Shown in pieces: positions 1 through 9,284 of a stretch of DNA of 64,000 bases (positions are counted from its first letter, which is position 1; the number at the start of each line of letters is the position of its first letter). This stretch comes from Vibrio pectenicida. Its GTDB lineage: Bacteria; Pseudomonadota; Gammaproteobacteria; Enterobacterales; Vibrionaceae. The DNA is taken from NCBI GenBank assembly GCA_024347015.1, contig AP024889.1, positions 1,364,001 through 1,428,000 on the forward strand, in the 5' to 3' direction. The notes under the pieces were generated by a model. It saw only the letters and a list, made by a program, of their open reading frames with translations, had not been told where the DNA came from and made no database searches. The position numbers and the translations under genes are program-made.

Positions 1-1392
1 CTCCCACTCTTTCAGCATCACCTCATGCGATGAGTCAATGTAGCTTTGCTGTAAGCTGTACATTTGATGGGTGAACGTTTGATCGTCTATCGCCAGTGTT
101 AGTTCAAAGTTAAGCCAAAGGCTGCGCATATCCATGTTGACGGTTCCCACCAAACAAAACTGTTGATCGATAACAACGGACTTGGTATGCAGCAAACCTC
201 CATAGAATTCAAATATTTTAACTCCAGTTTTTAATAGCTCAGCATAAAATGCACGTGATGCCCACTGAACCATTAAGGAGTCATTTTTTTGTGGGATGAT
301 CAATTCAACCCGGACCCCACGTTGCGCTGTCAATTTTAATGTTTCGAGTAAACCTGCACTTGGAACGAAGTACGGAGTAGTAATTCTTACCGATTGATTA
401 GACTGGTTAATCGCCAAGTTGAGTACCTGAGAAATAAGGTGGTCGGGCATCCCGGGGCCTGAAGGTACAACTTGTATTGGGTGAAGCGGATTATCTTTAT
501 CCACATGGGATACAGGTAATTGGGGGAGGGAACGAGAACCGGTTTCTACTTCCCAATCCCAACAGTGTATGGCAGATAATACATTGACCGTCGGGCCTGT
601 GATACGCACCATGATATCAATCCATTGGCCGACACCTGACCCCTGCTTAAAATAGGCTGGGTCGACTAAATTCATCGAACCTGTGTAGGCAACTCGATCG
701 TCAATCACAATGATTTTTCGGTGTTGACGTAAATCCAAACGTCGAAGAAATATCCTCCAAGGGCTCACTTCAAGCGCTTGAACTATCTCTACGCCAGCAG
801 ATTTCATCATCTTTACCCAGTGACTTCGGAAAAACCTCGGGCTTCCGGCAGAATCGAGAAGTAATTTTACTTTAACACCGCGTTTTGCAGCTTGTATTAA
901 AGCAGAAGAGACAGCGTCCGCTAAGCCCCCAGGATGCCAGATATAGAACACTAGTCGAACACTTATTTGTGCATTTTCGATATCATTAATGATCGATTGA
1001 AGTATTTGTTCAGGTGAACTTTGTAACGATAATGTGTTGCCGCAGAGAGCTGGTAATCCGAGACGATTATTGCAGAGCTCATCAATCCGATAGATATGCT
1101 GGCCAAAGTTTTTTGGGTCATGGGCGCGACAGTTATTGAGTTTGGTAAACCAGTTAGCAAAAGGAGTAAGCATATCTCTGGCTCTTTCTGCCCTTTTATG
1201 ACCTAAGTTGAGTTCTCCGAATAGGAAATAAAAAAATACACCCACGATAGGAATAATATAAATGATCATTAGCCAGGCAAGAGAAACACTGACCGCCCGC
1301 CGCTGAAATACAACACGTAGAGTCACGCCTACGACAAGTAGCCAGTATACTGCTACGCCAGCTAGGGTGAGGAAGTGATAAAACTTTTCCAT
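1..1392 (-). CDS. cls: Cardiolipin synthase, 3' end cut by window edge
   Basis: Makes cardiolipin from two phosphatidylglycerol molecules at the inner membrane. The reading frame is open for 464 codons from ATG at 1392 down to base 1 with no stop, so the C-terminus (about 20 residues compared with E. coli ClsA) lies outside the window. Two hydrophobic helices fill the first 60 residues, and both phospholipase D-type HKD motifs are visible: HRKIIVIDD (around 830-700 on the map) and HTKSVVIDQQ (around 180-140), each followed by a G-[ST]-x-N/M signature. Transcribed away from the NSS transporter gene. Family assignment is firm; which Cls paralogue it is (A is favoured by length and N-terminal helices) is inferred. 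Confidence 0.93.
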   Translation of the reverse strand, partial: MEKFYHFLTLAGVAVYWLLVVGVTLRVVFQRRAVSVSLAWLMIIYIIPIVGVFFYFLFGELNLGHKRAERARDMLTPFANWFTKLNNCRAHDPKNFGQHIYRIDELCNNRLGLPALCGNTLSLQSSPEQILQSIINDIENAQISVRLVFYIWHPGGLADAVSSALIQAAKRGVKVKLLLDSAGSPRFFRSHWVKMMKSAGVEIVQALEVSPWRIFLRRLDLRQHRKIIVIDDRVAYTGSMNLVDPAYFKQGSGVGQWIDIMVRITGPTVNVLSAIHCWDWEVETGSRSLPQLPVSHVDKDNPLHPIQVVPSGPGMPDHLISQVLNLAINQSNQSVRITTPYFVPSAGLLETLKLTAQRGVRVELIIPQKNDSLMVQWASRAFYAELLKTGVKIFEFYGGLLHTKSVVIDQQFCLVGTVNMDMRSLWLNFELTLAIDDQTFTHQMYSLQQSYIDSSHEVMLKEWE

Positions 1393-1794
1393 TCGACTTC
1401 TACTTAAATCAATCAATTAGGTAAATGAGATAACAGGGTAAATCATAAAGTGAGTTAACACCTACGGCAATAAACATTTATTTATAGAGATTTGCTTTAC
1501 ATAATGTGAGCTACATTACGCATCAACTGGCATAATTCGATTAAAGTGTTAAAAAGGTGTTAATGGTCTTCAGGTGAAAACGAGTTGTGATTAAAAAAGC
1601 ATCAGTTAACTGTGCTTAATGTTAATTACGCATTAATTTATAAATAATGGTCTTCCAATTATAATCTTAAACTGGTCTACTTACCATGTTGTTAGCGTCA
1701 CATAAGATTGTTATGTGTGTAAAATTTTTTGTACAAACCTTTTTGGCGCGCTAACGTCTGTAAACGCAACTTAACGAATTTAAATGGAGTAATC
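1393..1794. other. Intergenic region between divergent cls and NSS genes
   Basis: About 400 bases without a credible gene. It must hold the promoters of both flanking genes. An imperfect palindrome TTAATG-N9-CATTAA lies at 1616-1636, about 160 bases before the transporter start; its role is unknown. The upstream extension of the transporter reading frame back to 1729 lacks a ribosome binding site and is treated as non-coding. Confidence 0.5.
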
Positions 1795-3225
1795 GTGGCT
1801 ACGACTACAAATACCCAACCCCGTGATACTTGGGGTTCTAAATTAGGCTTCGTGATGGCTGCTGCAGGTTCTGCGGTTGGCTTAGGCAATATATGGAAGT
1901 TTCCTTATACCGCAGGTGAAAGTGGGGGTGGTGCTTTTGTTGCCATATACCTTATTTTTGTTATTTTTATTGGCTTTAGTGTCATGCTGACAGAATTCGC
2001 CATCGGCCGAAAAACAGGTTTGTCTGCTGTTGGCGCATTTAAGTCTACTGACCGACGCTGGACATTTACAGGTGTGATGGGCGTTGTCAGTGGATTGCTC
2101 ATTATGGGGTTTTATCCTGTAGTGGGTGGCTGGGCACTGGCTTATATCTTTAAAGTGGGAGATGGATTGCTTAGTGCGCCGAGTGCGATTGGTGATAGCT
2201 TTGGCAACTTTATCTCTGATCCTCTCCAGCCGATAATGTGGATGGGTGTTTACTTATTAATGAATGTCCTCATCGTCATGAAAGGCATTTCAGGTGGAAT
2301 TGAGAAAGCCGGTAAAATATTAATGCCTTTGCTTTTCTTGATTCTGATTATTGTGTCGGTAAAAGGTTTAATGTTGCCGGGTGCAAGCGCTGGGCTCGAG
2401 TTTTTGTTCACGCCGGATTTTTCAAAAGTAGATAGCGGAGTTGTACTGGCTGCTTTGGGGCAGGCATTTTTCTCTCTTAGCCTTGGTATGGGTTGTATGA
2501 TGACTTATGGCTCTTACCTAAAGAAAAAAGAAAACCTAGTTCAAACGACAGGGCTGGTTACTGCAATGGATACTGGTGTCGCTATTTTGGCTGGTATTGC
2601 AATGTTCCCAGCAATGTTTGCGTTTGGTATGGAACCTGCTGCTGGACCTGGATTGGTGTTCGTTGTTGTTCCACAGCTGTTTGCTGAAATGGGCGGTGCA
2701 ATTGGAATTCTTCTTGCTTTGCTTTTCTTTATCGGTTTAACGGTTGCCGCTTTGACTTCATCGGTTTCTCTGTTAGAAGTTGTCGTATCGTACCTTATTG
2801 ACGAAAAAGGAATGAAGCGCTCTACGGCTGTACTATCTGCAAGTGCGGTTATGTCGGTATTATGTGTCTTCGCTTCTTTATCGTTAGGTGGTGTAGGCCC
2901 AACACTATTTGGCACGGGTTCTTTCGATATATTCGATTTGTTAACGGATAAAATTTTCCTTGCTGTTGGTGGTATGTTGGTTTGTATCTTTGCTGGGTGG
3001 CGTTTAAACCGAGCTGATCTTGAAAAAGAAATTACCAATGATGGCGAAGTGTCTTTTCCTCTGTTTGGCTTATGGTACAACTTAATCAAATATATTATTC
3101 CAGTTGCTATCGCCGTTGTTGCTTTCATGGGCATAAAATCAGGCTTTGATAGCGGTAAGGGAGCTGTAATGCTACTTGGAATTGGAATTATTGCTATTGC
3201 GGGCTTGTTTTCAAAGAAAATGTAG
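1795..3225 (+). CDS. Sodium-dependent transporter, NSS/SNF family
   Basis: A Na+-coupled symporter of the neurotransmitter:sodium symporter family, which usually carries amino acids or amines across the inner membrane. The hallmark first helix with the Na+/substrate-binding loop (GSAVGLGNIWKFPY followed by GGGAF) is intact near residues 20-45, and about eleven to twelve hydrophobic segments follow over 476 residues, a normal bacterial length. I choose the GTG at 1795 because GGAG sits five bases upstream and family homology begins shortly after; an ATG at 1729 in the same frame would add 22 non-hydrophobic residues and has no ribosome site. Single-gene unit ending in a strong terminator. Substrate cannot be read from sequence. 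Confidence 0.9.
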   Translation: MATTTNTQPRDTWGSKLGFVMAAAGSAVGLGNIWKFPYTAGESGGGAFVAIYLIFVIFIGFSVMLTEFAIGRKTGLSAVGAFKSTDRRWTFTGVMGVVSGLLIMGFYPVVGGWALAYIFKVGDGLLSAPSAIGDSFGNFISDPLQPIMWMGVYLLMNVLIVMKGISGGIEKAGKILMPLLFLILIIVSVKGLMLPGASAGLEFLFTPDFSKVDSGVVLAALGQAFFSLSLGMGCMMTYGSYLKKKENLVQTTGLVTAMDTGVAILAGIAMFPAMFAFGMEPAAGPGLVFVVVPQLFAEMGGAIGILLALLFFIGLTVAALTSSVSLLEVVVSYLIDEKGMKRSTAVLSASAVMSVLCVFASLSLGGVGPTLFGTGSFDIFDLLTDKIFLAVGGMLVCIFAGWRLNRADLEKEITNDGEVSFPLFGLWYNLIKYIIPVAIAVVAFMGIKSGFDSGKGAVMLLGIGIIAIAGLFSKKM

Positions 3226-3249
3226 TCTCTGTCCAAGACTATGACAACC

Positions 3250-3282
3250 CCAAATAGGGAGCATTAATGCTCCCTATTTTAT
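3250..3282 (+). terminator. Rho-independent terminator after NSS transporter
   Basis: A perfect inverted repeat (AAATAGGGAGCATT at 3252-3265 and its complement at 3266-3279) folds into a hairpin of at least 11 pairs followed by TTTTAT. It lies 25 bases after the transporter stop. Confidence 0.85.
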
Positions 3283-3345
3283 ATCCCGCCTATCAAGCTA
3301 TGGTATTAGGTGATGTAACAGGTATACTCATGCTTCCCAAATAGC

Positions 3346-4053
3346 ATGTCCTGTTTTATGTTTGATATCATTTTTTGCCATTCAGATTTTATTGTCATTA
3401 ATAAGCACCCTAATGTATCTGTCCATAAAGATGAGGGTGATTCAATGCTGCTGCAAGACGTTGCTGCATCTATAGATGAAAAGCAGTTATACCTAGTACA
3501 TCGATTGGATAAAATGACGTCAGGCCTTCTTCTTTTGGGGCGCAATCGTCGAGCTGCCAGTGAGTTATCTAAATTGTTTTCCCAGCGAAGGGTGGAAAAA
3601 TACTACTTAGCAATTGGTAGTAAAAAGCCTAAAAAAAAGCAGGGTCTTATTAGAGGCGATATGGAACGGTCGCGTCGCAGTTCATGGAAGCTGTTGAACA
3701 CTCAATCCAATCCAGCCGTTACTCAGTTTTTCTCCGTGGGTACTGAACCTAGCGAACGCTTGTTTATATGTAAACCTCACACCGGGAAAACACATCAAAT
3801 TCGTGTAGCGTTGAAGTCAATCGGTTCACCGATTGTGGGCGACAGGATCTATAACCCGACAAGTGATGCTGATAGAGGGTATTTGCATGCATTTGCAATC
3901 ATTTTTGATTTTCAAGGTCAAAGTTATCGATTTGTTTGTGATCCTAGAGAGTGCGAGTACGAAGGAGACAGATGGTGTCAAACAACCACCAGCTTAGGGA
4001 TACAGGCTTGGCTTAGTCCTTGGACACTACCCTGGCCGCCGATAAAACAATAA
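3346..4053 (+). CDS. RluA-family pseudouridine synthase (TIGR01621 type)
   Basis: Predicted to isomerise uridine to pseudouridine in structured RNA. The catalytic motif HRLDKMTSG is at residues 52-60, with Asp55 the expected nucleophile, and the KPHTGKTHQIRVAL block that closes the active site follows near residue 145. There is no S4 domain and the protein is short (235 residues), matching the small RluA-like subgroup found in marine gammaproteobacteria rather than RluA, C or D. A second in-frame ATG five codons in is an alternative start. It is separated by only 12 bases from the following methyltransferase gene, suggesting a two-gene RNA-modification unit. RNA target unknown. Confidence 0.88.
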   Translation: MSCFMFDIIFCHSDFIVINKHPNVSVHKDEGDSMLLQDVAASIDEKQLYLVHRLDKMTSGLLLLGRNRRAASELSKLFSQRRVEKYYLAIGSKKPKKKQGLIRGDMERSRRSSWKLLNTQSNPAVTQFFSVGTEPSERLFICKPHTGKTHQIRVALKSIGSPIVGDRIYNPTSDADRGYLHAFAIIFDFQGQSYRFVCDPRECEYEGDRWCQTTTSLGIQAWLSPWTLPWPPIKQ

Positions 4054-4065
4054 TAGGAACTAACG

Positions 4066-4998
4066 ATGGACGCTTCACAAATTACCACCTTCTTTTCCCA
4101 TATTCGCCATGAACTGTCTAATGTACCTGATGAAATTAGGCGTTTGTTCCATGGTAGAGGTCGGGTTTATTCGGGTCTTGAACAGTTAACCTGTGATTGG
4201 GTTGATAATCAGCTTTTGATTAACATATTTAAGCAGGTGGATAACCCGTTTATTGAAGAGCTAAAAAACGGTCTGTATTCGCTATCTCAAACTGAATTAT
4301 GGCGTGATAAAGGTGTCACTTGTGCGGCTATTCAACACCGTTACCTTGATGGTTCCCCGTTAGAAATAGTTATCGGGGAACTGAATGACCGACCTATTGT
4401 GGTTGAATCAGGGATAAAATATCAGCTGAATATTGGACGAAATCAAAATTTTGGTTTGTTTCTTGATATGCGTTTGGGACGAGACTGGGTTAAAAGTAGG
4501 ACCAAAAATAAAAGAGTACTTAATTTATTTGCTTACACCTGTGGTTTTTCTGTGGCTGCTATTGAAGGTGGAGCAAAACAGGTGGTGAATGTGGATATGG
4601 CAAGAGCCTCTTTAACCAAGGGTCGAGATAACCATAGGCTCAATGGCCACAATCTCGACCAAGTAAAATTTCTAGCGTACGATATATTCAAATCATGGGG
4701 TAAAATTAAGAAGTTAGGCCCTTATGATTTAGTAATTATTGACCCACCTTCTTTCCAAAAGGGCAGTTTCGCCTTGAGTAAAGACTATATAAAAATCATA
4801 CGCCGTCTACCTGAACTACTTGCCGAAAAAGGTCAGGTACTTGCGTGTGTAAACTCTCCCCAGGTGAGTGGGCAATTTTTGATAGAGTGCATGCAAGATG
4901 CAGCTCCTCAGCTAACGTATAAATGCAGGTTGGATAATCCAACTGAGTTTGCTGATATAGACAATGATACCGCCCTCAAGGTGATGCTATTTGAGTAA
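4066..4998 (+). CDS. Class I SAM-dependent RNA methyltransferase-like protein
   Basis: Resembles the RlmI/RlmK (COG1092) branch of 23S rRNA methyltransferases. The SAM-binding motif I region (NLFAYTCGFSVAA, then NVDMA) lies near residues 148-175, and motif IV DPPSFQ near 225 is the nucleobase-methyltransferase signature. At 310 residues it lacks the PUA domain of RlmI and the THUMP domain of RlmL, so it is a stand-alone catalytic module with a distinct N-terminal half. Start ATG is preceded by AGGAA. Likely cotranscribed with the upstream pseudouridine synthase gene, which supports an RNA substrate; the exact base is inference. Confidence 0.85.
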   Translation: MDASQITTFFSHIRHELSNVPDEIRRLFHGRGRVYSGLEQLTCDWVDNQLLINIFKQVDNPFIEELKNGLYSLSQTELWRDKGVTCAAIQHRYLDGSPLEIVIGELNDRPIVVESGIKYQLNIGRNQNFGLFLDMRLGRDWVKSRTKNKRVLNLFAYTCGFSVAAIEGGAKQVVNVDMARASLTKGRDNHRLNGHNLDQVKFLAYDIFKSWGKIKKLGPYDLVIIDPPSFQKGSFALSKDYIKIIRRLPELLAEKGQVLACVNSPQVSGQFLIECMQDAAPQLTYKCRLDNPTEFADIDNDTALKVMLFE

Positions 4999-5006
4999 AA
5001 TATTGA

Positions 5007-5612
5007 TTACTTAAGTGTCTGGAAGCCAGAGTATATTCGCGTCAACGTTGTAAACCAGCAAGCAACGCCAAATATAATGGCAATAATGGGAAAATATTGT
5101 GGTAACAGACACATAGCTACCAAACAAGCGATAGTTTCAGTTCCTTCTGTCAGGCCACTCATGTAATAGAGCGACTTGTTTTTATACACTGGATTCTCAA
5201 TGTCTCGTTTACTTGCCATGACCGCAAATGCGAGAAAGCTAGAGCCGGTGCCAACAAAAGAAAAAATGAGAAAAGCACCTGCTACCGCATTTTGATCAGG
5301 GTTAGCGACCACAAAGCCAAATGGGATCAGGGAATAGAACAAGAAATCTAAGCTGATATCGAGAAACCCACCCGCATCACTTATACCTTGACGCCTAGCT
5401 AATGCACCGTCTAGTCCATCACATAATCGGTTAAGAAGGATAAACATCAAAGCCAAATCGTACCGAGTGAAATACAAAGTAGGGAAGGCTAGTACGCCTA
5501 AAGCAAAGCCGAAAAGCGTAGTTTGGTTTGCGGTGATCCCCAGCTTGTCTAAACCAACAGCTACTAATGCTAATGGTGAACGGATGATTTTAATACTGAA
5601 TCTATCCAGCAT
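5007..5612 (-). CDS. ynjF: CDP-alcohol phosphatidyltransferase, YnjF-like
   Basis: Integral membrane enzyme that condenses a CDP-alcohol such as CDP-diacylglycerol with an alcohol acceptor. The metal-binding signature D-x2-DG-x2-AR-...-G-x3-D-x3-D is complete (DGLDGALARR followed by GGFLDISLD). I take the ATG at 5612, giving 201 residues; it overlaps the end of the upstream ABC ATPase gene by 11 bases, which indicates translational coupling. An open extension to 5729 lies entirely inside the ATPase gene and lacks family similarity. The order ynjB-C-D-F matches the E. coli ynj operon with ynjE absent. Acceptor alcohol unknown. Confidence 0.85.
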   Translation of the reverse strand: MLDRFSIKIIRSPLALVAVGLDKLGITANQTTLFGFALGVLAFPTLYFTRYDLALMFILLNRLCDGLDGALARRQGISDAGGFLDISLDFLFYSLIPFGFVVANPDQNAVAGAFLIFSFVGTGSSFLAFAVMASKRDIENPVYKNKSLYYMSGLTEGTETIACLVAMCLLPQYFPIIAIIFGVACWFTTLTRIYSGFQTLK

Positions 5613-6252
5613 GTGAGTGGCTCCATGGCCAGTTAAATACTCGCCCATGTTTAGGTATATCATCAAAGTCATGAGTGACCATGATTGTTGGAATATTGGC
5701 TTGAGATAACTGCGCCATGACCCAATCACGAAACTGCATCCTAAGCTCTTTATCTAACTTACTAAATGGTTCGTCTAGTAGGGCTAACTTGGGTTGAGCG
5801 AGAAGCATTCTAACTAAACTAATACGGGCACGCTGTCCTCCTGATATCTGATCGGGGAAAGACTCCGCTAGCGGTGAGAGTTCGACCTTGTTAAGTGCGG
5901 ACATTGCTTCCTGGTATCGTTGCTCACCTTTGATTTTATTTGGTAAGGCAAAGGCTAAGTTTTGCCAGACATTTAAGTGAGGAAACAAGAGGTCATCTTG
6001 AAAAAGAATCCCAACCCTCCTAAGGTGTGGCTCTAGTTGAGTCAGATTGATACCGTTTAGCTCGATACTTCCTGAGTACTGAAACTCTGGGCTCATGTGA
6101 CCTGCAATTAGGCTTAGTAATGTAGACTTTCCACAACCACTTGGCCCCATTAGACAGATCACTTCGTCAGAGGAAGCTGAGAGAGTTAAATCAGACATTA
6201 AAGTTTCGCCACTATTTTTATAAATGGTGATGTTTTCTAGCGACAGTGTCAC
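5602..6252 (-). CDS. ynjD: ABC transporter ATP-binding protein YnjD
   Basis: Energises the YnjBCD importer. All nucleotide-binding motifs are present in its 216 residues: Walker A GPSGCGKST at 36-44, Q-loop near 85, signature SGGQ at 137-140, Walker B LALLDE at 156-161 and the switch His194. It overlaps the permease gene upstream by 35 bases and the CDP-alcohol transferase downstream by 11, so the four genes form one tight operon. The ATPase is short and lacks a C-terminal regulatory domain, as in ThiQ-like subunits. Confidence 0.92.
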   Translation of the reverse strand: MTLSLENITIYKNSGETLMSDLTLSASSDEVICLMGPSGCGKSTLLSLIAGHMSPEFQYSGSIELNGINLTQLEPHLRRVGILFQDDLLFPHLNVWQNLAFALPNKIKGEQRYQEAMSALNKVELSPLAESFPDQISGGQRARISLVRMLLAQPKLALLDEPFSKLDKELRMQFRDWVMAQLSQANIPTIMVTHDFDDIPKHGRVFNWPWSHSHAG

Positions 6253-7924
6253 GTGAAAGTGTTTCCTTATTAGTGCTTTGATAACATTTGCGACGCCGAG
6301 AGAGCATGCTCATAATTACGGCGGTAGTAAAAAAAATAAATGGTAATAAAGCTTGCCATAGTGCATAGATTGCAGTGACACGCCTATCAAAGCCACTCGA
6401 TAATGCTACAGCTTCTGTGGTGACAGTTGTTATTCGTCCACCACCTAACATTAAGGTAGGAAGATATTGTGCCAAGCTTACGCTGGCACCTACTGCCCAT
6501 GCGTACCATAAAGCTGGCATTAGCAGCTTTAATTTGATTTTAAAGAAAACGGATAGAGGCGTTTTGCCTAGACTGAGCCCCACTTTACTGTATTTACGGT
6601 TATAGCTTTGCCATGGCCCATCTAATGCCAAATAAACCAGAGGAAATGCAAAGAATATATGTGACCAGATCACCCAAAGATAGTAGCTACTATCCAGTAA
6701 ATACAGGCTGGTTATCTGAATACCAAACAGGATAGAAAGCTGTGGGATTAGCATAGGCAGTGCAATGATGTATTTGGGCAAACACACTTTAAATCGTAGC
6801 CGGTATTCATGAGCGAGAACGGCGAGCAGCAGGCTAATGCATGCAGTGGCCATTGAGATAATGAGGCTGTGATTAATGGTTGGCCAAATATTATCCCATT
6901 CATTATTCCAAAAACGTAGGCTATAGCGGCTTGGTAATATATCAGGAAAACGCCATCGATGGGCCATGCTCCAAATCATCATCAAGGGCAGCATAATACC
7001 CGATACTAGCACTGAAAAAGTGAATAAAGTCTTGCCTGGTAGGCTAATACCATGACGGCCGGAAAACTGCCAACGGCCTAATGGTCCAACTAATGTTTTC
7101 TCAGTTATAACAACGAAAATGAGTAAGGAACTGGCTATAAGGAACAGCATAACAGCGCCAGATGCCGCTCGAGGTAGTAAAGATAAATCAGGGTCGTTAA
7201 ACCATTGCCACACCAAAACAGCGAGAGTAGGAGGGTTTGTTGGTCCCAAAATTAAGCTTAGATCGACAACTGAAACCCCATAAGCAATAACGGCAAACAG
7301 AGCAAAACGCATTTTAACCAGCCACAACGGGAAGATGGCTTTCCACCACATTTCAACAAGTGAATAACCAAGTGAAGTGCTTACCTTATGAATTTTATCT
7401 ATCTTTAGTTGCTGTAATATGGGTATGCTCATTAAAAGTAAAAATGGGATTTCTTTCAAGGTTAAAGCAACCGTCAGCCCAATGGCATGGGGGTCATGTA
7501 CAAACCAAGTTACATTTTGTGTGTCAGGGATGAGGTCAGATGTTTCGGCTAAGATGCGCGCGATCATGCCCGTAGGTGCAAAAAGAAATGCAAAGCCAAT
7601 GGCAAAGGCGACGTGTGGCATCGCCAATAGAGGTGCAAGTAATACCTCTAGCTTTGACCAATGCTTTCCTAACCAAAGTTTTTGTAAAACGGCAAAGCAA
7701 ATAAAACAAGCAAGATAAGTACTGGCTATGGAACTAAATAAGGTCAGTACTATGGAGTGGTTAATCCCTGGCCAAGAAAAAAACACTTTATAATTTGATA
7801 AAGACAATTCGAACAGACCGACGGGAGGAACATACCCTAATGAGGAAAGGAGTACTCCGAGCAATCCTGGAATTGTTGGTGCAATACAAATAAGTATTAA
7901 TATTAAGTATGTAGCTCTAAACAT
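6218..7924 (-). CDS. ynjC: ABC transporter permease YnjC (fused double permease)
   Basis: A 568-residue inner-membrane permease with about twelve hydrophobic helices, made of two fused homologous halves as in ThiP or FbpB-type permeases. Each half carries an EAA-like cytoplasmic loop for docking to the ATPase (SLGYSLVEMWWKAIFPL near residue 190; SLGKTPLSVFFKIKLKLLMP near 455). It is the membrane channel of the ynjBCD importer, sits 9 bases after the binding-protein gene and overlaps the ATPase gene by 35 bases. The substrate of YnjBCD systems is not established to my knowledge. Confidence 0.9.
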   Translation of the reverse strand: MFRATYLILILICIAPTIPGLLGVLLSSLGYVPPVGLFELSLSNYKVFFSWPGINHSIVLTLFSSIASTYLACFICFAVLQKLWLGKHWSKLEVLLAPLLAMPHVAFAIGFAFLFAPTGMIARILAETSDLIPDTQNVTWFVHDPHAIGLTVALTLKEIPFLLLMSIPILQQLKIDKIHKVSTSLGYSLVEMWWKAIFPLWLVKMRFALFAVIAYGVSVVDLSLILGPTNPPTLAVLVWQWFNDPDLSLLPRAASGAVMLFLIASSLLIFVVITEKTLVGPLGRWQFSGRHGISLPGKTLFTFSVLVSGIMLPLMMIWSMAHRWRFPDILPSRYSLRFWNNEWDNIWPTINHSLIISMATACISLLLAVLAHEYRLRFKVCLPKYIIALPMLIPQLSILFGIQITSLYLLDSSYYLWVIWSHIFFAFPLVYLALDGPWQSYNRKYSKVGLSLGKTPLSVFFKIKLKLLMPALWYAWAVGASVSLAQYLPTLMLGGGRITTVTTEAVALSSGFDRRVTAIYALWQALLPFIFFTTAVIMSMLSRRRKCYQSTNKETLSRDTVARKHHHL

Positions 7925-7933
7925 CTGGTTTTC

Positions 7934-9076
7934 TTAGTTACCGTAGCGCTTATGCCACTCTGCCTCTAATGCAGCTTGCCAGCTAGGGTGTGGTTCGACA
8001 ATTGACTTGAATAAAGTGGTCTTTTTTGCACTACCAGTAAGGTATTGGTTGTCGAGTACAGAAGGATCTCCCCAGATTAAAATGTCACCTTTACGGGATT
8101 GAGCTTCAGTGCCTAATAAAAAATTGATTGCAACAAGAGCACCTTCTTTAGCACTAGCGTTCCATGGAATTGCCAAAAAGTGTATATTTGAAAGGGCACC
8201 TGCATCCATCGCATATACGGTTGTACTCTTGGCTAAATTGCCATTTATCTGAGCCGAATAGACGGAATTGGGGTTAAAAGTGATGGCAAGATCAAGCTGC
8301 CCGTCATCCAGTAATTGTACTGTTTCTGCAGCACTCGCTGGAAATTGTTTCCCTTGACGCCAAGCCACTTTATGGAATTCAGCCAAATATGTCCATAACG
8401 GGCTTGTAACCGCAGAAAAGTCGACTTCATTAACAGGTTTAGTTAGAGAAGGATCATTATTGGTTAATTCAATGAGTAAAGCTTTTAGAAAGCTAGTACC
8501 ATGGAATGCCGGTGGACGAGGGTAACTCAATTTGTTGGGGAATGCTTTGGCATAGCTGAGGAATTCATTAAATGAAGCAGGGGGGTTGTTCAATTTCACT
8601 TTATCATGAATAAAAACAAGTTGGCCTACTCCCCAAGGTGCTTCAAGTCCTTCAGTTGGCTCTGAAAAATCACTGGTGACAGGTAGGGACTTGTTTATTT
8701 TTCCCCAGTTCGGTAAACCTTCAACGAAAGGGCCAAATAGTAATTGATTGTGTTTCATTGACTTAAAATTCTCACCATTTATCCACACCAGATCTATGCT
8801 TCCTTGAGCATCTTTAGAAGCTGCTTTTTCAGCGATTAAGCGTGCTGTCGTTTCAGCTATATCAGTAACCTTTACATGTTTAAGGGTTATGCCATATTGC
8901 TTTTGTAATGATTGATTGGCCCAGCGAAGATAGTTGTTAATTTCTTGGCTGCCTCCCCAAGCATGAAAGTAGACAGTTTGTCCTTTCGCCTTTTCTATGA
9001 TTTCGTTCCAGCTATTTTCAGCTATGACATTGAGCGATAAAAGTAAACCAGTAAAAAATGTAATCAGCTTAGTCAT
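7934..9076 (-). CDS. ynjB: ABC transporter substrate-binding protein YnjB
   Basis: Periplasmic substrate-capture subunit of the YnjBCD importer. The ATG at 9076 is chosen because AGGG stands about eight bases upstream and it begins a clean signal peptide (MTKLITFFTGLLLSLNVIA, cleaved before Glu); a start at 9109 would put 11 residues ahead of it. The mature 360-residue protein has the bilobal binding-protein layout (HAWGGS near the N-terminus is typical of the thiamine/iron/YnjB branch). First gene of the operon. I saw no thi-box or other riboswitch upstream, so a thiamine role is not supported. Confidence 0.88.
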   Translation of the reverse strand: MTKLITFFTGLLLSLNVIAENSWNEIIEKAKGQTVYFHAWGGSQEINNYLRWANQSLQKQYGITLKHVKVTDIAETTARLIAEKAASKDAQGSIDLVWINGENFKSMKHNQLLFGPFVEGLPNWGKINKSLPVTSDFSEPTEGLEAPWGVGQLVFIHDKVKLNNPPASFNEFLSYAKAFPNKLSYPRPPAFHGTSFLKALLIELTNNDPSLTKPVNEVDFSAVTSPLWTYLAEFHKVAWRQGKQFPASAAETVQLLDDGQLDLAITFNPNSVYSAQINGNLAKSTTVYAMDAGALSNIHFLAIPWNASAKEGALVAINFLLGTEAQSRKGDILIWGDPSVLDNQYLTGSAKKTTLFKSIVEPHPSWQAALEAEWHKRYGN

Positions 9077-9223
9077 GAGAGCCCTTTTAAAAATCTGAAT
9101 TACCGACATTCTGATAGACCGTACTATCAGCAGCTTTCATTCATTATGACGGAAAAAATTTATTTGTTTTATATATTTGAGGTATATCTTGGGGAAAGTA
9201 AACAGCTTTGGTATGTAGCATAC

Positions 9224-9259
9224 AAAAAAGCCCTTACTAACCGATGAGGAAGTAAGGGC
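9224..9259 (-). terminator. Rho-independent terminator of META lipoprotein gene
   Basis: GCCCTTACT at 9230-9238 pairs with AGTAAGGGC at 9251-9259; on the minus strand the stem is followed by TTTTTTG. It lies 25 bases after the lipoprotein stop. Confidence 0.8.
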
Positions 9260-9284
9260 AAATAGTTGGGGGGATTAGTTTTAG

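Noticed and set aside
1520..1545. CRP site near the NSS transporter
   Set aside because: A TGTGA half-site occurs near 1505-1510 but its partner half is a poor match to TCACA.
2541..3236. Long minus-strand frame of 231 codons opposite the NSS transporter gene
   Set aside because: It is the antisense of a hydrophobic coding region, lacks a ribosome site and any family pattern.
9077..9230. Thiamine (TPP) riboswitch in front of ynjB
   Set aside because: No thi-box core (CUGAGA ... ACCUGA) is present, so a thiamine substrate cannot be argued from regulation.
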